Source: PFL42 sp963789825
GTDB taxonomy: Bacteria; Chloroflexota; Anaerolineae; Anaerolineales; E44-bin32
Direction of reading: 5' to 3'
DNA length: 64,000 nt
NCBI GenBank assembly: GCA_963789825.1
Contig: CAWBME010000010.1
Location: forward strand, 62,001-126,000
The position numbers and the translations under genes are program-made. Below, one piece after another: positions 30,714 to 39,934 of the stretch (position 1 is its first letter; the number at the start of each line of letters is the position of its first letter). The notes under the pieces were generated by a model. That model did no database searches. It was not told the origin of the DNA and was given only the letters and a program-made list of their open reading frames with translations.

Positions 30714-31283
30714 ATGCCCAGCTTCGACCACTTCGACTTCCTGGCCCCCTGGTACGATCGCTTCATCTACAGCCCGCCGGACGACCTGTTCCTGTCCCTG
30801 GTCGGTGCGGGCGTGCGCCGGGTGCTCGATGCCGGCGGGGGCACCGGACGCGTCAGCCGCCAGCTTCAGGCCGACGGCCGCTGGATCGTGCTCGCCGACT
30901 CCTCCCTCAAGATGCTGCGGCATGCCACCCTGGCTGGCCACTTCGGGCGGGTGGGTTCCCTGACCGAGCAGCTCCCCTTCGCCAGCGGCAAGTTCGACTG
31001 CGTCTTGATCGTGGACGCGCTGCACCACGTCCAAGACCAGCGCCAAACCCTGCTCGACCTGTGGCGCGTCGTCGCCCCCGGAGGCCGGCTGATCATCGAG
31101 GAGCCGGATATCCGGCGGCTGCCCGTCAAGCTGATCGCTGTCGGGGAGAAGTTGGCCCTGATGCGCAGCCACTTCCTGACCGGCGAGCAGATCGCCGGCT
31201 TGCTTCGCGGTTTGGGCGCCGAGCCTGTCATCCAGCACAAAGAGCACACGCTGTGGGTGCTGGCCGACAAGCCGCCGGCCTGA
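30714..31283 (+). CDS. SAM-dependent methyltransferase, UbiE-like
   Basis: Class-I methyltransferase of 189 residues. It opens with the UbiE/COQ5-type FDFLAPWYDRFIY, followed by the SAM-binding VLDAGGGTGRVSRQL (near 38-52), the acidic LADSSLKML and the post-II LPFASGKFDCVLIVDALHHV. The ATG at 30714 was chosen because the family N-terminus begins there; an upstream in-frame start at 30654 would add 20 unlikely residues. Substrate is unknown; menaquinone or small-molecule methylation are options. Its stop directly abuts the stop of the convergent DUF4173-like gene. Confidence 0.85.
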   Translation: MPSFDHFDFLAPWYDRFIYSPPDDLFLSLVGAGVRRVLDAGGGTGRVSRQLQADGRWIVLADSSLKMLRHATLAGHFGRVGSLTEQLPFASGKFDCVLIVDALHHVQDQRQTLLDLWRVVAPGGRLIIEEPDIRRLPVKLIAVGEKLALMRSHFLTGEQIAGLLRGLGAEPVIQHKEHTLWVLADKPPA

Positions 31284-32910
31284 TCAATCCCACCCTCCTC
31301 CGCGGCACCAGTATGTGTTCTCGCCCCGACACCCACCACATACGGACCCGTCTGCCAGCTTCCCCATAGCGTCGGATGGACGACGTAGGGCTCGAGCTCG
31401 GAGGCGCATCGCCTCGAGGGTCTGCAGCGCCCTCAGCCGGGAGACGTGGGCGGACGACCAGGGCTCCGTCGCCTGCCAGCGACGCAGGCGGAAGTACCGG
31501 CACGAGAGTTCCGACAGGAGCATGTCGCGGTCGTCGGGCGGGACGACCTGGCTCAAGGCGGCAAGCCCAGGCACGGCGTCGTCGGTCAGCTGCAGCAGGT
31601 AGGACACATCGATCTTCTCCGTCTCGGCGTAGCGCTGGCTGTTGCGCTCGACGATGAAGGCATCGACATTGACCAGCGCCAGCGTGAGCGCAAACCCAAT
31701 CGCCCCCAGAAGCGCCGCCGGCGCAATCCGCCGCAAGCGATCCGACAGCAGCAGCACGACGAACACGACCAGCGCCACCCCGATCCACCCGATCGCCACG
31801 TGGGTGTAGGTCCGCAGGCGCGTGAACCCGTAGGCCGCCTCATATAGCACGAGGCGGCGCAAGGCCGAGACGAGCACCACACCCAGCAGACCCACCTGGA
31901 TCGCCGACAGGACGTTGAAGCTCCGCACCTGCCGCGAGGATTGGCGGCGGGTGACCTGGGCCAGGAGGTAGATCAGGCCGAGGCTCAGCGCGGCGGTGAA
32001 GACCAGCTCGCTGAAGCCTCGTCGGGCATACTCGGCGTAGGTGTAGCCACGCAGGCTGATGTTGGCTTCGCCGCCGAACAGGTAGGCGAATTGGATCGCC
32101 ACGAAGGCGGCGAAGAGCAGGTCCATCAGCACCAGGACCACCATCGTCTCCGTGTACCCCAGGAACGGAGAGATCAGCGGGCGGTCCTCGCCGGACCGGC
32201 GACGATCGCGCCGGGTCTGCAGATCCGACGGCCAGCGCTCCCAGGCAGACGATCGCTCGCGAACAGGACCACCACCGCCCGAGAGAGCAGATCGACCAGA
32301 AGCTCGAGATTCAACCAGGCCAGCACGCCTTCGACGTAGTCGCCGAAGACGACGTCGGCGGAGGCCAACAGCGCCGTGAACACGGCCAGGATCGGCAGCG
32401 CCAACAGCAAGCCGCGCAGGACCGAGAACGTCGGCCGGCGCCAGCCGTCCTCGCGCACGCTCCGGCGCCAGGCATCGCCCAGCACGGCCCACGGGCGGAC
32501 GAGCATGAGCAGCGGCGTGACCAGCGTGCTGCGCAGCAGGTCCACCCACCCGAAGCGCAGCAGATCGCCCGGCAGCAGCGTGTCGACCCAGATCGTCAGC
32601 GCGATCAGACCCAGCACCACGGCCAATCCGATCGTGAGCGGCTCGAGCCGGAAGGGGAAGACCAGAGCCAGGGCCGATCACGACCGCCGGCCAGATGGCG
32701 CCCTTGCAGGCTGAGATGGGCACGCTCGAAGCGGGCCGCGAGCAGCAACCCCGCCACGCACAGCCCGACCCACAGCGGGATCGAGATTCCGGGCACATGC
32801 CCATCGAAGAGCAGCTCGAAGGCCAGGCCGAGGCCGAAGGCGATCCCGACCGCCCATCTGGCCGCCCGCACACGGGGGAACTGGGTTGAGCTTGGCTCTT
32901 CGGTCTGCAT
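31284..32910 (-). CDS. DUF4173/DUF4153-like multi-pass membrane protein, two frameshifts
   Basis: Predicted integral membrane protein of about 540 residues. The N-terminal part (MQTEEPSST then helices from about residue 17), the middle (VLGLIALTIWVDTLLPGD) and the C-terminal part lie in three frames; breaks are near 32675 and 32235. The segment FAYLFGGEANI...YTYAEYARRGFSELV is the hallmark of the DUF4173 (former DUF4153) family. The last 120 residues are soluble and rich in Arg and Leu. Function of the family is unknown. It ends one base from the convergent methyltransferase gene. Confidence 0.75.
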
Positions 32911-33575
32911 ACCGCCTCCTGGGACTCCCTGCCGGAGGCTGCCTTGCGGCCTGCCACGCAGGGGTTGTGCCTAAGGTTACCCCGGGAGGGCCCTCCATTT
33001 TCCGGCCCGACTTCTCGCAGTTGCCTCCAATCCCTCTCACACCGGCCGGGAGGCTCCGCACCTGGACGCCGATGGGCAATCCACCGGGGCCGCGGCCTGA
33101 GCCGTCAGCCGGGTCGCACCCTGACCGGTCCCCGGCATGGACTCCAGGGCCTCCTCCTGGGCGGTCGGTCCGGCGGCGACCCACCGCCCACCCCAGGTCC
33201 GGGCCGGGCATGACCCGGAGGACCAGGCAGACGGGGGCCACTCTCCCCGACAGGATGGAAGCGGTCCCGGTGCGATCCGGTGACCTCCGGGCCCTGGCCA
33301 GTTCGTCAGGGCCCTGCGGCTGGGCGGGATCGATCGCAAGCCCGGGGTGCGACGCCTGCACCTCCGCTCGCCGGGGCGCCCCTGCTCGGCGGCGAGGGAG
33401 CCTCAGCTCCACCTCTCCGGCCCGGGTTCCTGCCGGCTCGGCGAGCCGAGACCTCCTGCAACCGGGTCGACGTGCCTCGGCGGGCGGGGCCAGCGAGTCC
33501 TCGATCCTGCCCCAGATCGTGACCCGGCGCAGGGCAGCCTCCACTCGCGGCGGCCTCCAGGACCCACGCCGAATC
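32911..33575. other. GC-rich region without a supported gene
   Basis: About 665 bases, very GC-rich. All six frames have long stretches free of stops, as expected from the composition, but the translations are Pro/Arg/Gly/Ala-rich and show no domain. I looked for conserved cores of RNase P RNA and tmRNA and saw neither. Confidence 0.45.
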
Positions 33576-33605
33576 TGGACACTCCCCCACAGCGCATGGT
33601 AAGAT
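33576..33605 (+). promoter_or_regulatory. Promoter for the 41-residue membrane protein
   Basis: TGGACA (33576-33581), an 18-base spacer and TAAGAT (33600-33605), the last preceded by TGG as in an extended -10 element. The GTG start follows 17 bases later, so the leader is very short. Confidence 0.5.
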
Positions 33606-33622
33606 GCGGTCGGAGATCAAGC

Positions 33623-33748
33623 GTGGCCAAGAAGGCAACAGCGAACCGGAGCGGACGAGGGCGCCGAAGAATGCGGGTCCAGAGCCTGGTGTTCACCTTG
33701 CTGGGGCTGCTCGTCGTCGCCTCGTTCGTGCTCAGCCTGATCCAGTAA
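33623..33748 (+). CDS. Small single-pass membrane protein, 41 residues
   Basis: A short frame begins with GTG at 33623 after CGGAG and has a strongly basic N-terminus (KKATANRSGRGRRRMR) followed by one clear membrane helix (VQSLVFTLLGLLVVASFVLSLI) and a stop. Positive-inside topology puts the N-terminus in the cytoplasm. The basic-helix pattern, ribosome site and promoter argue for a real gene despite its size. I do not recognise a family. It lies 117 bases upstream of tpx and may share its transcript. Confidence 0.6.
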   Translation: MAKKATANRSGRGRRRMRVQSLVFTLLGLLVVASFVLSLIQ

Positions 33749-33865
33749 CAACCCTTCCCGGATTCCCTTTCTACCCCATCTCGCAAGGCTCGCGGCGTGC
33801 GCTTGGCGACCGGCATGGACGGCGCAGCCACGGGAGGACCCAAGTACTGGCGCGGAGGCGCAAGA

Positions 33866-34387
33866 ATGACCATCGAACGCAAGGGCATCGTCACGTTCAA
33901 GGATCAGGCGCAGACTCTGGTCGGGCCGGACCTCAAGCTGGGCGACCTGGCGCCCGACTTCGCCGCCACCACCCTGGCGTGGAAGACCAGTCACCCGTTG
34001 CAGGAGACCGCCGGCAAGGTGCGTATCCTGGCGGCGGTGCTCTCCTTGGAGACCTCGGTGTGCGATCGCGAAACCCGCCGCTTCAACCAGGAGGCGTCGG
34101 CGCTCGGGCCGGAGGTGCACACCTTCGTGCTGAGCACCGATCTGCCGTTCACCCAAGAGCGCTGGTGCGGCGCAGCGGGGATCGAGCGGGTGACCACTCT
34201 CTCCGATCATGCGCTGGTGGACTTCGGCACCCAGTACGGCTGCCTTCTCAAGGAAGCTCGCATCTTGCGCCGGGCGGCGTTCGTCGTCGGCCGGGACAAC
34301 CGGCTGGTCTACGCCGCCTACCTGCCAGCCCTCGGCGATGAACCGAACTATGCCGAAGTACTGGCCGCAGCGCGCCAGGCTCTATAG
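33866..34387 (+). CDS. tpx: Thiol peroxidase (Tpx, atypical 2-Cys peroxiredoxin)
   Basis: Reduces peroxides with thioredoxin as electron donor. The 173-residue protein has the Tpx start (MTIERKGIVTFKDQ), GDLAPDF, the peroxidatic site LSLETSVCDRETRRFN (Cys near 64) and the resolving ERWCGAAG (Cys near 97), and the C-terminal RAAFVVGRDNRLVY. The peroxidatic loop lacks the usual leading Pro-Ser-Leu-Asp-Thr form but keeps the Thr and Cys spacing. The ATG at 33866 follows GGAGG; in-frame codons upstream are not family-like. It is the second peroxide-removing enzyme of the window. Confidence 0.92.
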   Translation: MTIERKGIVTFKDQAQTLVGPDLKLGDLAPDFAATTLAWKTSHPLQETAGKVRILAAVLSLETSVCDRETRRFNQEASALGPEVHTFVLSTDLPFTQERWCGAAGIERVTTLSDHALVDFGTQYGCLLKEARILRRAAFVVGRDNRLVYAAYLPALGDEPNYAEVLAAARQAL

Positions 34388-34549
34388 CCCGCGCGGTGTA
34401 GATCTTGCATCCCATGGTACAGATATCCTGCGCGTTTGAAAGCCTGTCGTAAGGCGCGCGCCGGTCAAACTATGCTACTCTAGCAACGCATCGAGAAAGC
34501 AACCCGGCGCATCTGACGCCAACCAAAAAACAGAAAGGTGGTGATTGCA

Positions 34550-34696
34550 ATGTTGTTCGCTCCGAAAGAGAAGGGCCAGGGTCTTGTCGAGTACGCGCTC
34601 ATCCTTGTTCTGGTCGCAGTTGTCGTGATTGTCATCCTGGCGCTGCTCGGCCCGGCCATCGGCAACGTATTCAGCAACATCGTTTCCAACATCTAG
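34550..34696 (+). CDS. Flp/Fap-type pilin, 48 residues
   Basis: Structural subunit of a tad-type type IVb pilus. Too small for usual gene calls, but the sequence is diagnostic: a short basic leader (MLFAPKEKG), the prepilin peptidase site with GQGLVEYALIL (Glu at +5 and the Glu-Tyr pair of Flp pilins), a long hydrophobic helix and a short tail GNVFSNIVSNI. GAAAGGTGG precedes the ATG. No tad secretion genes (cpaABC, tadABC) are nearby, so the assembly machinery must be elsewhere. A strong terminator follows, consistent with a highly expressed single-gene transcript. Confidence 0.88.
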   Translation: MLFAPKEKGQGLVEYALILVLVAVVVIVILALLGPAIGNVFSNIVSNI

Positions 34697-34711
34697 TCCA
34701 CGTGTCCGTGC

Positions 34712-34769
34712 GGGAGGGCGGCCCGCCCTCCCTTAGCAGCAAGCCCCGCGTAAGCGGGGCTTCTTCTTT
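34712..34769 (+). terminator. Double-hairpin terminator after the pilin gene
   Basis: A first stem GGGAGGGC/GCCCTCCC (34712-34732) is followed by AAGCCCCGC-GTAA-GCGGGGCTT and CTTCTTT (34741-34769), a classical rho-independent terminator. Confidence 0.85.
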
Positions 34770-34816
34770 GGTTCTGGTTCCCGGTTCGGATTCCCGGGGC
34801 GTCGGCGAGCCTGACC

Positions 34817-37800
34817 TCAGCGAGGGAAGCGCGAGAGCACCGTCGCCGCGGTGGGCACCGGCGCGCGCTGGCCGAGGCGCAGCGATGCGGGCGCCACCTC
34901 CGGCTCGCGAGCTGCGCTCTGGAAGATCCCGATCGAAGTGCTCTCAACGGTCGACTTGAGTTGGAGATAGGCCTGTCCGGTCAGGTATCCCTGGGCATCG
35001 ACGGCGCAGGAGGTCACCACACCGATCACCTTGCCGCGGCGATCGACGACGGGGTCGTGCAGGTGGGCCATGCGCACGCCCTTCTCGTCGAAGCGGAAGC
35101 GAACCACCTCGCCCGTGCGCTGGGCCTCCTGCTCCAGGTAGGCGCTGCGCCCGATGAACCACGGCTTGTGGAGCTTGACATACGAGGCGAAGCCCGCCTG
35201 ACCGACTCCCAGGTCCAGCTCGCCACCCATCTCATGCCCATACAGCGGCAGCCCGGCTTCGGTGCGCAGGGAGTTGCGCGCCCCCAGGCCGATCGGCTTC
35301 ATCCCGAGCGGCGTGCCAACGGCGATCAGCTGCTGCCAAAGCTCCGCCGCACGATCGGGGTGCACGAAGAGCTCGAAGGCCACCCGCTCGCCGGTGTAGC
35401 CGGTTCGGCTGACGATCAGGTCGAACTCGCCGAACACACCCTGCATCACCCCCGCCCAGGGGAGCGCCTTCATGCGGGCGGCGTCGGCCGGGCTGCAGCC
35501 CAGCGCCAGCACGATCTCGCGGCTGCGCGGGCCTTGCAGGGCGATGTCGACGCGCATGGCGCCGCCTTGCTGGGGATCGCGGAAGTCGCGCAGTTCGCAG
35601 CCGGTGCCGAAGGCGCGTGCCGCCTGCCGCACGTCATCCACGCGCACGCTCCCGGCTCGGACCGCGTTCAGCCAGGCCCAATCCTTCTCGTCATTGGCGG
35701 CGTTGACCACGACCAGATACGCCTGTTGGTCGATGCGGTAGACCATCGTGTCATCGATGACATGCGCCGCCGGGTCGAGGAACTGGGTGTACAGCGACTC
35801 GCCCACCGCCAGCCCGGCGACGTCATTGCCCACGACACTGTCCAGGAAGGCGCAGGCCTGGGGCCCATCGGCCTGATAGACGCCCATGTGGCTGACGTCG
35901 AATAGGCCAGCTGCATTGCGCGTCGCCAGGTGTTCTTCGACGACCGAGGAGTACCACACCGGCATTTCCCAACCGGCGAAATCGACCAGCTTGGCGCCCA
36001 GCGCCTTGTGCGCAGCATGCAGCGCGGTCTTGCGTACCGGTCCAGCTTCTGGCGCCGTCCAGCTGAAGGCCGGCAGTGGCTTGTCCGCGCTCGGGGCCAG
36101 CACCGACAAACCACGGCTTGTGCGCGCCGTCCTGGCGGGCGGCGCTCTTCGGCGGCCGCTCTGCGCCCTCGGCCACCTCGACCGCCAGCGGGCCGGGAAT
36201 GCGCCGCTGAGCATCGACCGGATCGATCAACACGAATCCGTCGGAGATGGCGCGCAGCCAGGCCAGCACGCGCGGCGCCTCGGCCGCCTCCAGGCTGAGC
36301 AGCCAGTGATCCTTGCCGCGCCGCAGGGCGACGGGCACCGCCTTGCCCGCCGCGTGCAGGTCGGCGTGAACCCAGGTTCCTTCGGGCAGTCCATCGACCT
36401 CGGCCGTGGTCGTCCAGCGCACGACAGCCTCGGCCGACTCCCCGCGCAACTTCAGCGCCACGGGTCCCGACCCTGGCACCGGGTCATCGAGGTAATAGAA
36501 GTGCGGATACCCGTGGCGGGTGGTCTCGACGTCGATCCCATGCGCCATGGCCATATCGCGCACGCGCATGCGCGCTTGCTCCAGCAGGTCGAACTCGATC
36601 CGAGCGCGCAGGCCTGTGCCGCGCCGGGTTCGCTGCTTGTAGGGCTTGCAGCCGTGCAGGATCTCGGCGATCAGGTCCGCCAGGCTTTCGGTCTCCCGCT
36701 CGGTGAACCCGCGCTGGGTGATCCAGGGGGTCCCCAGGCGGATTCCGCTCGGATTGGCGGCGGAGGTGTCGCCGGGGATCGTGTTGCGATTGACGACGAT
36801 GCCGGTCAGATCGAGAATGCGAGCCGCCATGTCGCCCGACAGCGGCGCGCCATCCGCGGCGCGCACCGAACGGCAGTCGACATTCGTCAGGTGGGTGTTG
36901 GTGCCGCCAAAGGGAATGCGGAACCCGGCACGCTGCAGTGCGCCGGTGAGCGCCACGCAGTTGGCGACGATCTGGTGCTGCAGCGCGCGGAAGGCGTCGC
37001 TGCGGGCCAGCTTGAAGGCCACCGCCTGGGCGGCGATGGTGTTGATGTGTGGGCCGCCCTGTTCGCCCGGGAACACCGCCCGATCGATCTGCCGGCCGAG
37101 GTCCTTGCGGTGGGTGACAATGGCCGCGCCCCGCGGGCCGCACAGCGACTTGTGGGTGGTGAAGGTGACCACATCGGCAATGCCGATCGGTGAGGGGCAT
37201 GCCCCGGCGACCACCAGCCCGGCCACGTGGGCGATATCGGCCATCAGGTACGCGCCGACCGCATCGGCGATCTTGCGGAAGCGCAGCCAGTCTACCGTCC
37301 AGGGGTAGGACGAGTAGCCGGCGATCAGGATCTTGGGTTTGGCTTCCTTGGCCAGCGCCTCGACCGCGTCGTAATCGATCTGCTCCGTGGTCGGATCGAC
37401 GGAATACGCCACGGCGTGATACAGCTTGCCCGAGCGGCTGGCAGGCGAGCCGTGCGTAAGGTGGCCGCCGTGCAGCAGGTTCATTCCCATCAATGTGTCG
37501 CCGGGCTGCAGCAGAGCGTGGAACACGGCGTTGTTGGCCGGCGCACCGGAGAGCGCCTGCAGATTGACGTACAGACCGTCCGCCGTCACCCCATTGGTGG
37601 CGAAGGCCTCGGCGCAGCGCCGGCGCGCCAGCGCCTCGACCGTGTCGGCATACTCGACGCCCTTGTAGTAGCGCGGGTCGGAGTTGCGGCGATACTCCCC
37701 CAGACGCAGCGCGTAGTCCAGCAGCTGCGCTTCGGACATGCGGCGCGTGGCTTCGTCCGGATAGCCCTCGGCATAGATGTTCTGGAACGGCGAGGCCAGC

Positions 37801-37943
37801 GCCTGACGAACGGCGAGGGGCGCCGTGCTCTCCGACGGGATCAGGATCAGCCGCCGGAATTGGCGCTCCCCCTCCAGATCGCTGAGTTGCTGAACATCGG
37901 GATCGACCTCGGCCAGATCGCCGCGAAACAGGAAGTCGGACAT
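34817..37943 (-). CDS. Fused serine hydroxymethyltransferase-aminomethyltransferase (GlyA-GcvT), one frameshift
   Basis: One long gene joins two folate enzymes. Residues 1-440 are serine hydroxymethyltransferase: YAEGYPDEATRRM, KGVEYADTVEALA, GGHLTHGS, MADIAHVAGLVVAG and TFTTHKSLCGPRGA with the PLP lysine. Residues about 440-610 form an unassigned mixed domain (from GCKPYKQR to SDGFVLIDPVDA). Residues about 640-1041 are GcvT: LVDFAGWEMPVWY, LFDVSHMGVY, SRTGYTGERVAFEL and GLGARNSLRTEAG. An extra base near 36104 splits the frame; deleting it gives HKPWFVGLAPSADK. No start codon with a ribosome site precedes the GcvT half, so it is a true fusion. GcvT makes methylene-THF from glycine, which GlyA uses to make serine. 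The gcvHPAPB operon is at 50.6-53.8 kb. Confidence 0.86.
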
Positions 37944-38160
37944 GAGGGGACTCCGTCGCACGGGTGTGCGCCATGGCGCCCGGGGCTCGCAGGCTCGCGG
38001 GCGGTCGGTTGTCAGACAAGATGATTCTACGACTCTGGCTGGCAGCCGGTCAAGCCGCGGCAGCCAGGACATGCCGTTCGACCCGCTCCGGCGTGCACTC
38101 TCTCCGGACGGCGGAGAACCACTTGTCTGGTCAGGCAGAGCGGGGCCGGGCAAGCACAAC

Positions 38161-38182
38161 GGGGCGCCGCCAACGGCGCCCC
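38161..38182 (-). terminator. Hairpin downstream of tRNA-Val
   Basis: A perfect 9-bp stem (GGGGCGCCG/CGGCGCCCC) with a 4-base loop begins four bases past the 3' end of the tRNA. No T-run follows on the minus strand, so termination strength is uncertain. Confidence 0.55.
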
Positions 38183-38185
38183 ACA

Positions 38186-38260
38186 TGGGCGGAACAGGAC
38201 TTCGAACCTGCGACCCCTTCTGTGTAAGAGAAGTGCTCTAACCAGCTGAGCTATCCGCCC
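38186..38260 (-). tRNA. tRNA-Val (UAC)
   Basis: A complete cloverleaf reads on the minus strand: acceptor GGGCGGA with TCCGCCC, D-loop AGCTCAGCTGGTTAGAGC, anticodon stem CTTCT/AGAAG with loop CTTACAC (anticodon TAC, valine), variable GGGTC, T-arm GCAGG-TTCGAAG-TCCTG and discriminator A. The CCA end is not encoded. Confidence 0.95.
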
Positions 38261-38328
38261 GCACCGGCATTATAGCCAGGCGCCTGGGGACGGTCAACGC
38301 GCTGGCCAGCCTGGCACGCTCCCCCGTT

Positions 38329-38356
38329 TTGCGCTGCCGCATGCGTGTGCTATAGT
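38329..38356 (+). promoter_or_regulatory. Putative promoter of the RpiR-type gene
   Basis: TTGCGC, 16 bases and TATAGT, 27 bases before the start codon. Confidence 0.4.
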
Positions 38357-38382
38357 CGGCCACCGTACGGCGGACCGGCGCG

Positions 38383-39225
38383 ATGGCCACGTTTCAGGAG
38401 CGCATCCGGGGAGTTCGCAGTGGGCTGTCCCCCAGCTACACCCGGCTGGCGGACTTCCTGCTGGACTCGTACGTCGAGGCCGTCTTCCTCACCGCCACCG
38501 AGCTGGCCCACACCCTCGACATCGATCCGGCCACGGTGGTGCGCTTCGCGCAGAAGATCGGCTATCCCGGATACCCCGAGCTGCAGCGCGAGATCCGACA
38601 GCGGGTGACGGACGAGTGGTTGCGCGCGCCGCCGCTGGAGGCCGCCGAGGCGGACTCTCCCGGCCAGGCAGCCCTGGCCGAGCTGGCGCACGCACTCGAC
38701 CTGACGCGGCGCAGCTTCCCTCTGCGGCAAGTCGAGCAGCTGATCGAAGCGCTCGACCAATCTGAACGGGTGCTGCTGCTCGCCGACGGGCCGGCGCGCT
38801 ACTGCGCCTTCGCCCTGGCGGCGCGCCTGGAGGCCAGCGGGTACGCGGTGCGGGTCGCCGACGGCTCGGTCGCCGAGCTGGCCGGAGCCGTCGCCTCCGG
38901 CAGGCGCAAGGAGCTGGCCCTGGCCCTGGAGGCCACAGCGGATACGCCCTACATCGAGCGTGCCCTGCAGCAGGCCAAGCGGCGCGGGATGCGCACCGCC
39001 GCCCTGGTTGCCGCTCCCTCCTGCCCGGCGGCGCGCCCGGCTGACATCGTGCTCTCGGCTCACGCCAGCCCGGCGGTGGATATCCGGCAAGCGTCGCTGG
39101 AGGCGTTGGTGTTCGCCGTATTGCGTGCGCTCAAGGCCGCCCGTCCCGGGCGGTACGACGCCGCCCCCGAACGGGTTGCCCAACTGATCCAGCAGCTGGC
39201 GGGCGAACCTCTCGGACGGGCCTAG
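38383..39225 (+). CDS. RpiR/MurR-family transcriptional regulator
   Basis: DNA-binding regulator of 280 residues. Residues 1-77 are the RpiR-type helix-turn-helix (FQERIRGVRSGLSPSYTRLA, then TATELAHTLDIDPATVVRFAQKIGYPGYPEL). Residues from about 110 form a sugar-isomerase-like (SIS) fold, but its usual phosphosugar Ser/Thr-rich loop is weak (LLLADGPARYCAFALAARLE). RpiR proteins normally sense sugar phosphates; this one may have lost that site or bind something else. It ends ten bases before a methyltransferase gene, with which it is probably co-transcribed. Confidence 0.87.
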   Translation: MATFQERIRGVRSGLSPSYTRLADFLLDSYVEAVFLTATELAHTLDIDPATVVRFAQKIGYPGYPELQREIRQRVTDEWLRAPPLEAAEADSPGQAALAELAHALDLTRRSFPLRQVEQLIEALDQSERVLLLADGPARYCAFALAARLEASGYAVRVADGSVAELAGAVASGRRKELALALEATADTPYIERALQQAKRRGMRTAALVAAPSCPAARPADIVLSAHASPAVDIRQASLEALVFAVLRALKAARPGRYDAAPERVAQLIQQLAGEPLGRA

Positions 39226-39235
39226 CCCCCGCAGC

Positions 39236-39934
39236 ATGTCCTGGGCTCTGGCGTTGATCGCCGTGCTCCTGGTCGCCCTGGCGATCTGGGAGCTGGTCCT
39301 GTGCGAAGGCGCCCACCTCGGCCCGCGCGTGGTCATCCCGCTCTACGATCTCACGGCGCAGCGCTATGACTCGATCAAGCACTTCGACTGGGAGTGGGAG
39401 GGCCGCTTCCTGGGCGAGCCGCTGCAGGCGATCACCGGCGAACTGCTCGATCCGCTGATCCTCGACGTCGGGGCCGGAACGGGACGCACGGCGCGCGCCC
39501 TCGCCCACGGCCTGGGATTCTCCGGCCAGATGATCTGCCTCGAGCCAAGCCGGCGGATGCTGGCGCTCGGCCAGCGCTCCGCTCCGTATCCCTGGACGAG
39601 TTGGCTGCGCGGCCTCGCCGCCCCACTTCCGTTCGCGGCAGATGCTTTCGACGTCGTGGTGATGCTTGAGCTGCTGGAGTTCACGCCCTCGGCCAGCGAG
39701 AGCCTGCAGGAGCTGCAGCGCGTCCTGCGTCCCGGAAGCTGGATGCTGATCAGCAATCGCGTCGGCCGGCATGGGCGGTGGATCCGGGGCCGCATGCGTT
39801 CGCCGCAGGCTTTTTCCCGGCTGCTCGGGGAGCTGGGTTGGTTGGACGTCGAGACCTATCCCTGGCAGGTCGAGTATGATCTGGTCTGGGCGCGCAAGCC
39901 GTGGCGGGATGAAGCGCGCGCCGGAGGAAGCTGA
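39236..39934 (+). CDS. Membrane-anchored SAM-dependent methyltransferase
   Basis: A 232-residue class-I methyltransferase with one N-terminal membrane helix (MSWALALIAVLLVALAIWEL). The SAM site is LILDVGAGTGRTARALA near 73-89, followed by CLEPSRRML and the PFAADAFDVVVMLELLEF strand. The last part (QVEYDLVWARK) is typical. Start ATG at 39236 comes ten bases after the RpiR stop, and its stop abuts the next start. Substrate unknown; the membrane anchor suggests a lipid or quinone. Confidence 0.85.
   Translation: MSWALALIAVLLVALAIWELVLCEGAHLGPRVVIPLYDLTAQRYDSIKHFDWEWEGRFLGEPLQAITGELLDPLILDVGAGTGRTARALAHGLGFSGQMICLEPSRRMLALGQRSAPYPWTSWLRGLAAPLPFAADAFDVVVMLELLEFTPSASESLQELQRVLRPGSWMLISNRVGRHGRWIRGRMRSPQAFSRLLGELGWLDVETYPWQVEYDLVWARKPWRDEARAGGS

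Noticed and set aside
32911..33575. RNase P RNA or tmRNA in the GC-rich gap
   Set aside because: Neither the conserved RNase P core nor a tmRNA tag sequence and tRNA-like end could be found on either strand.
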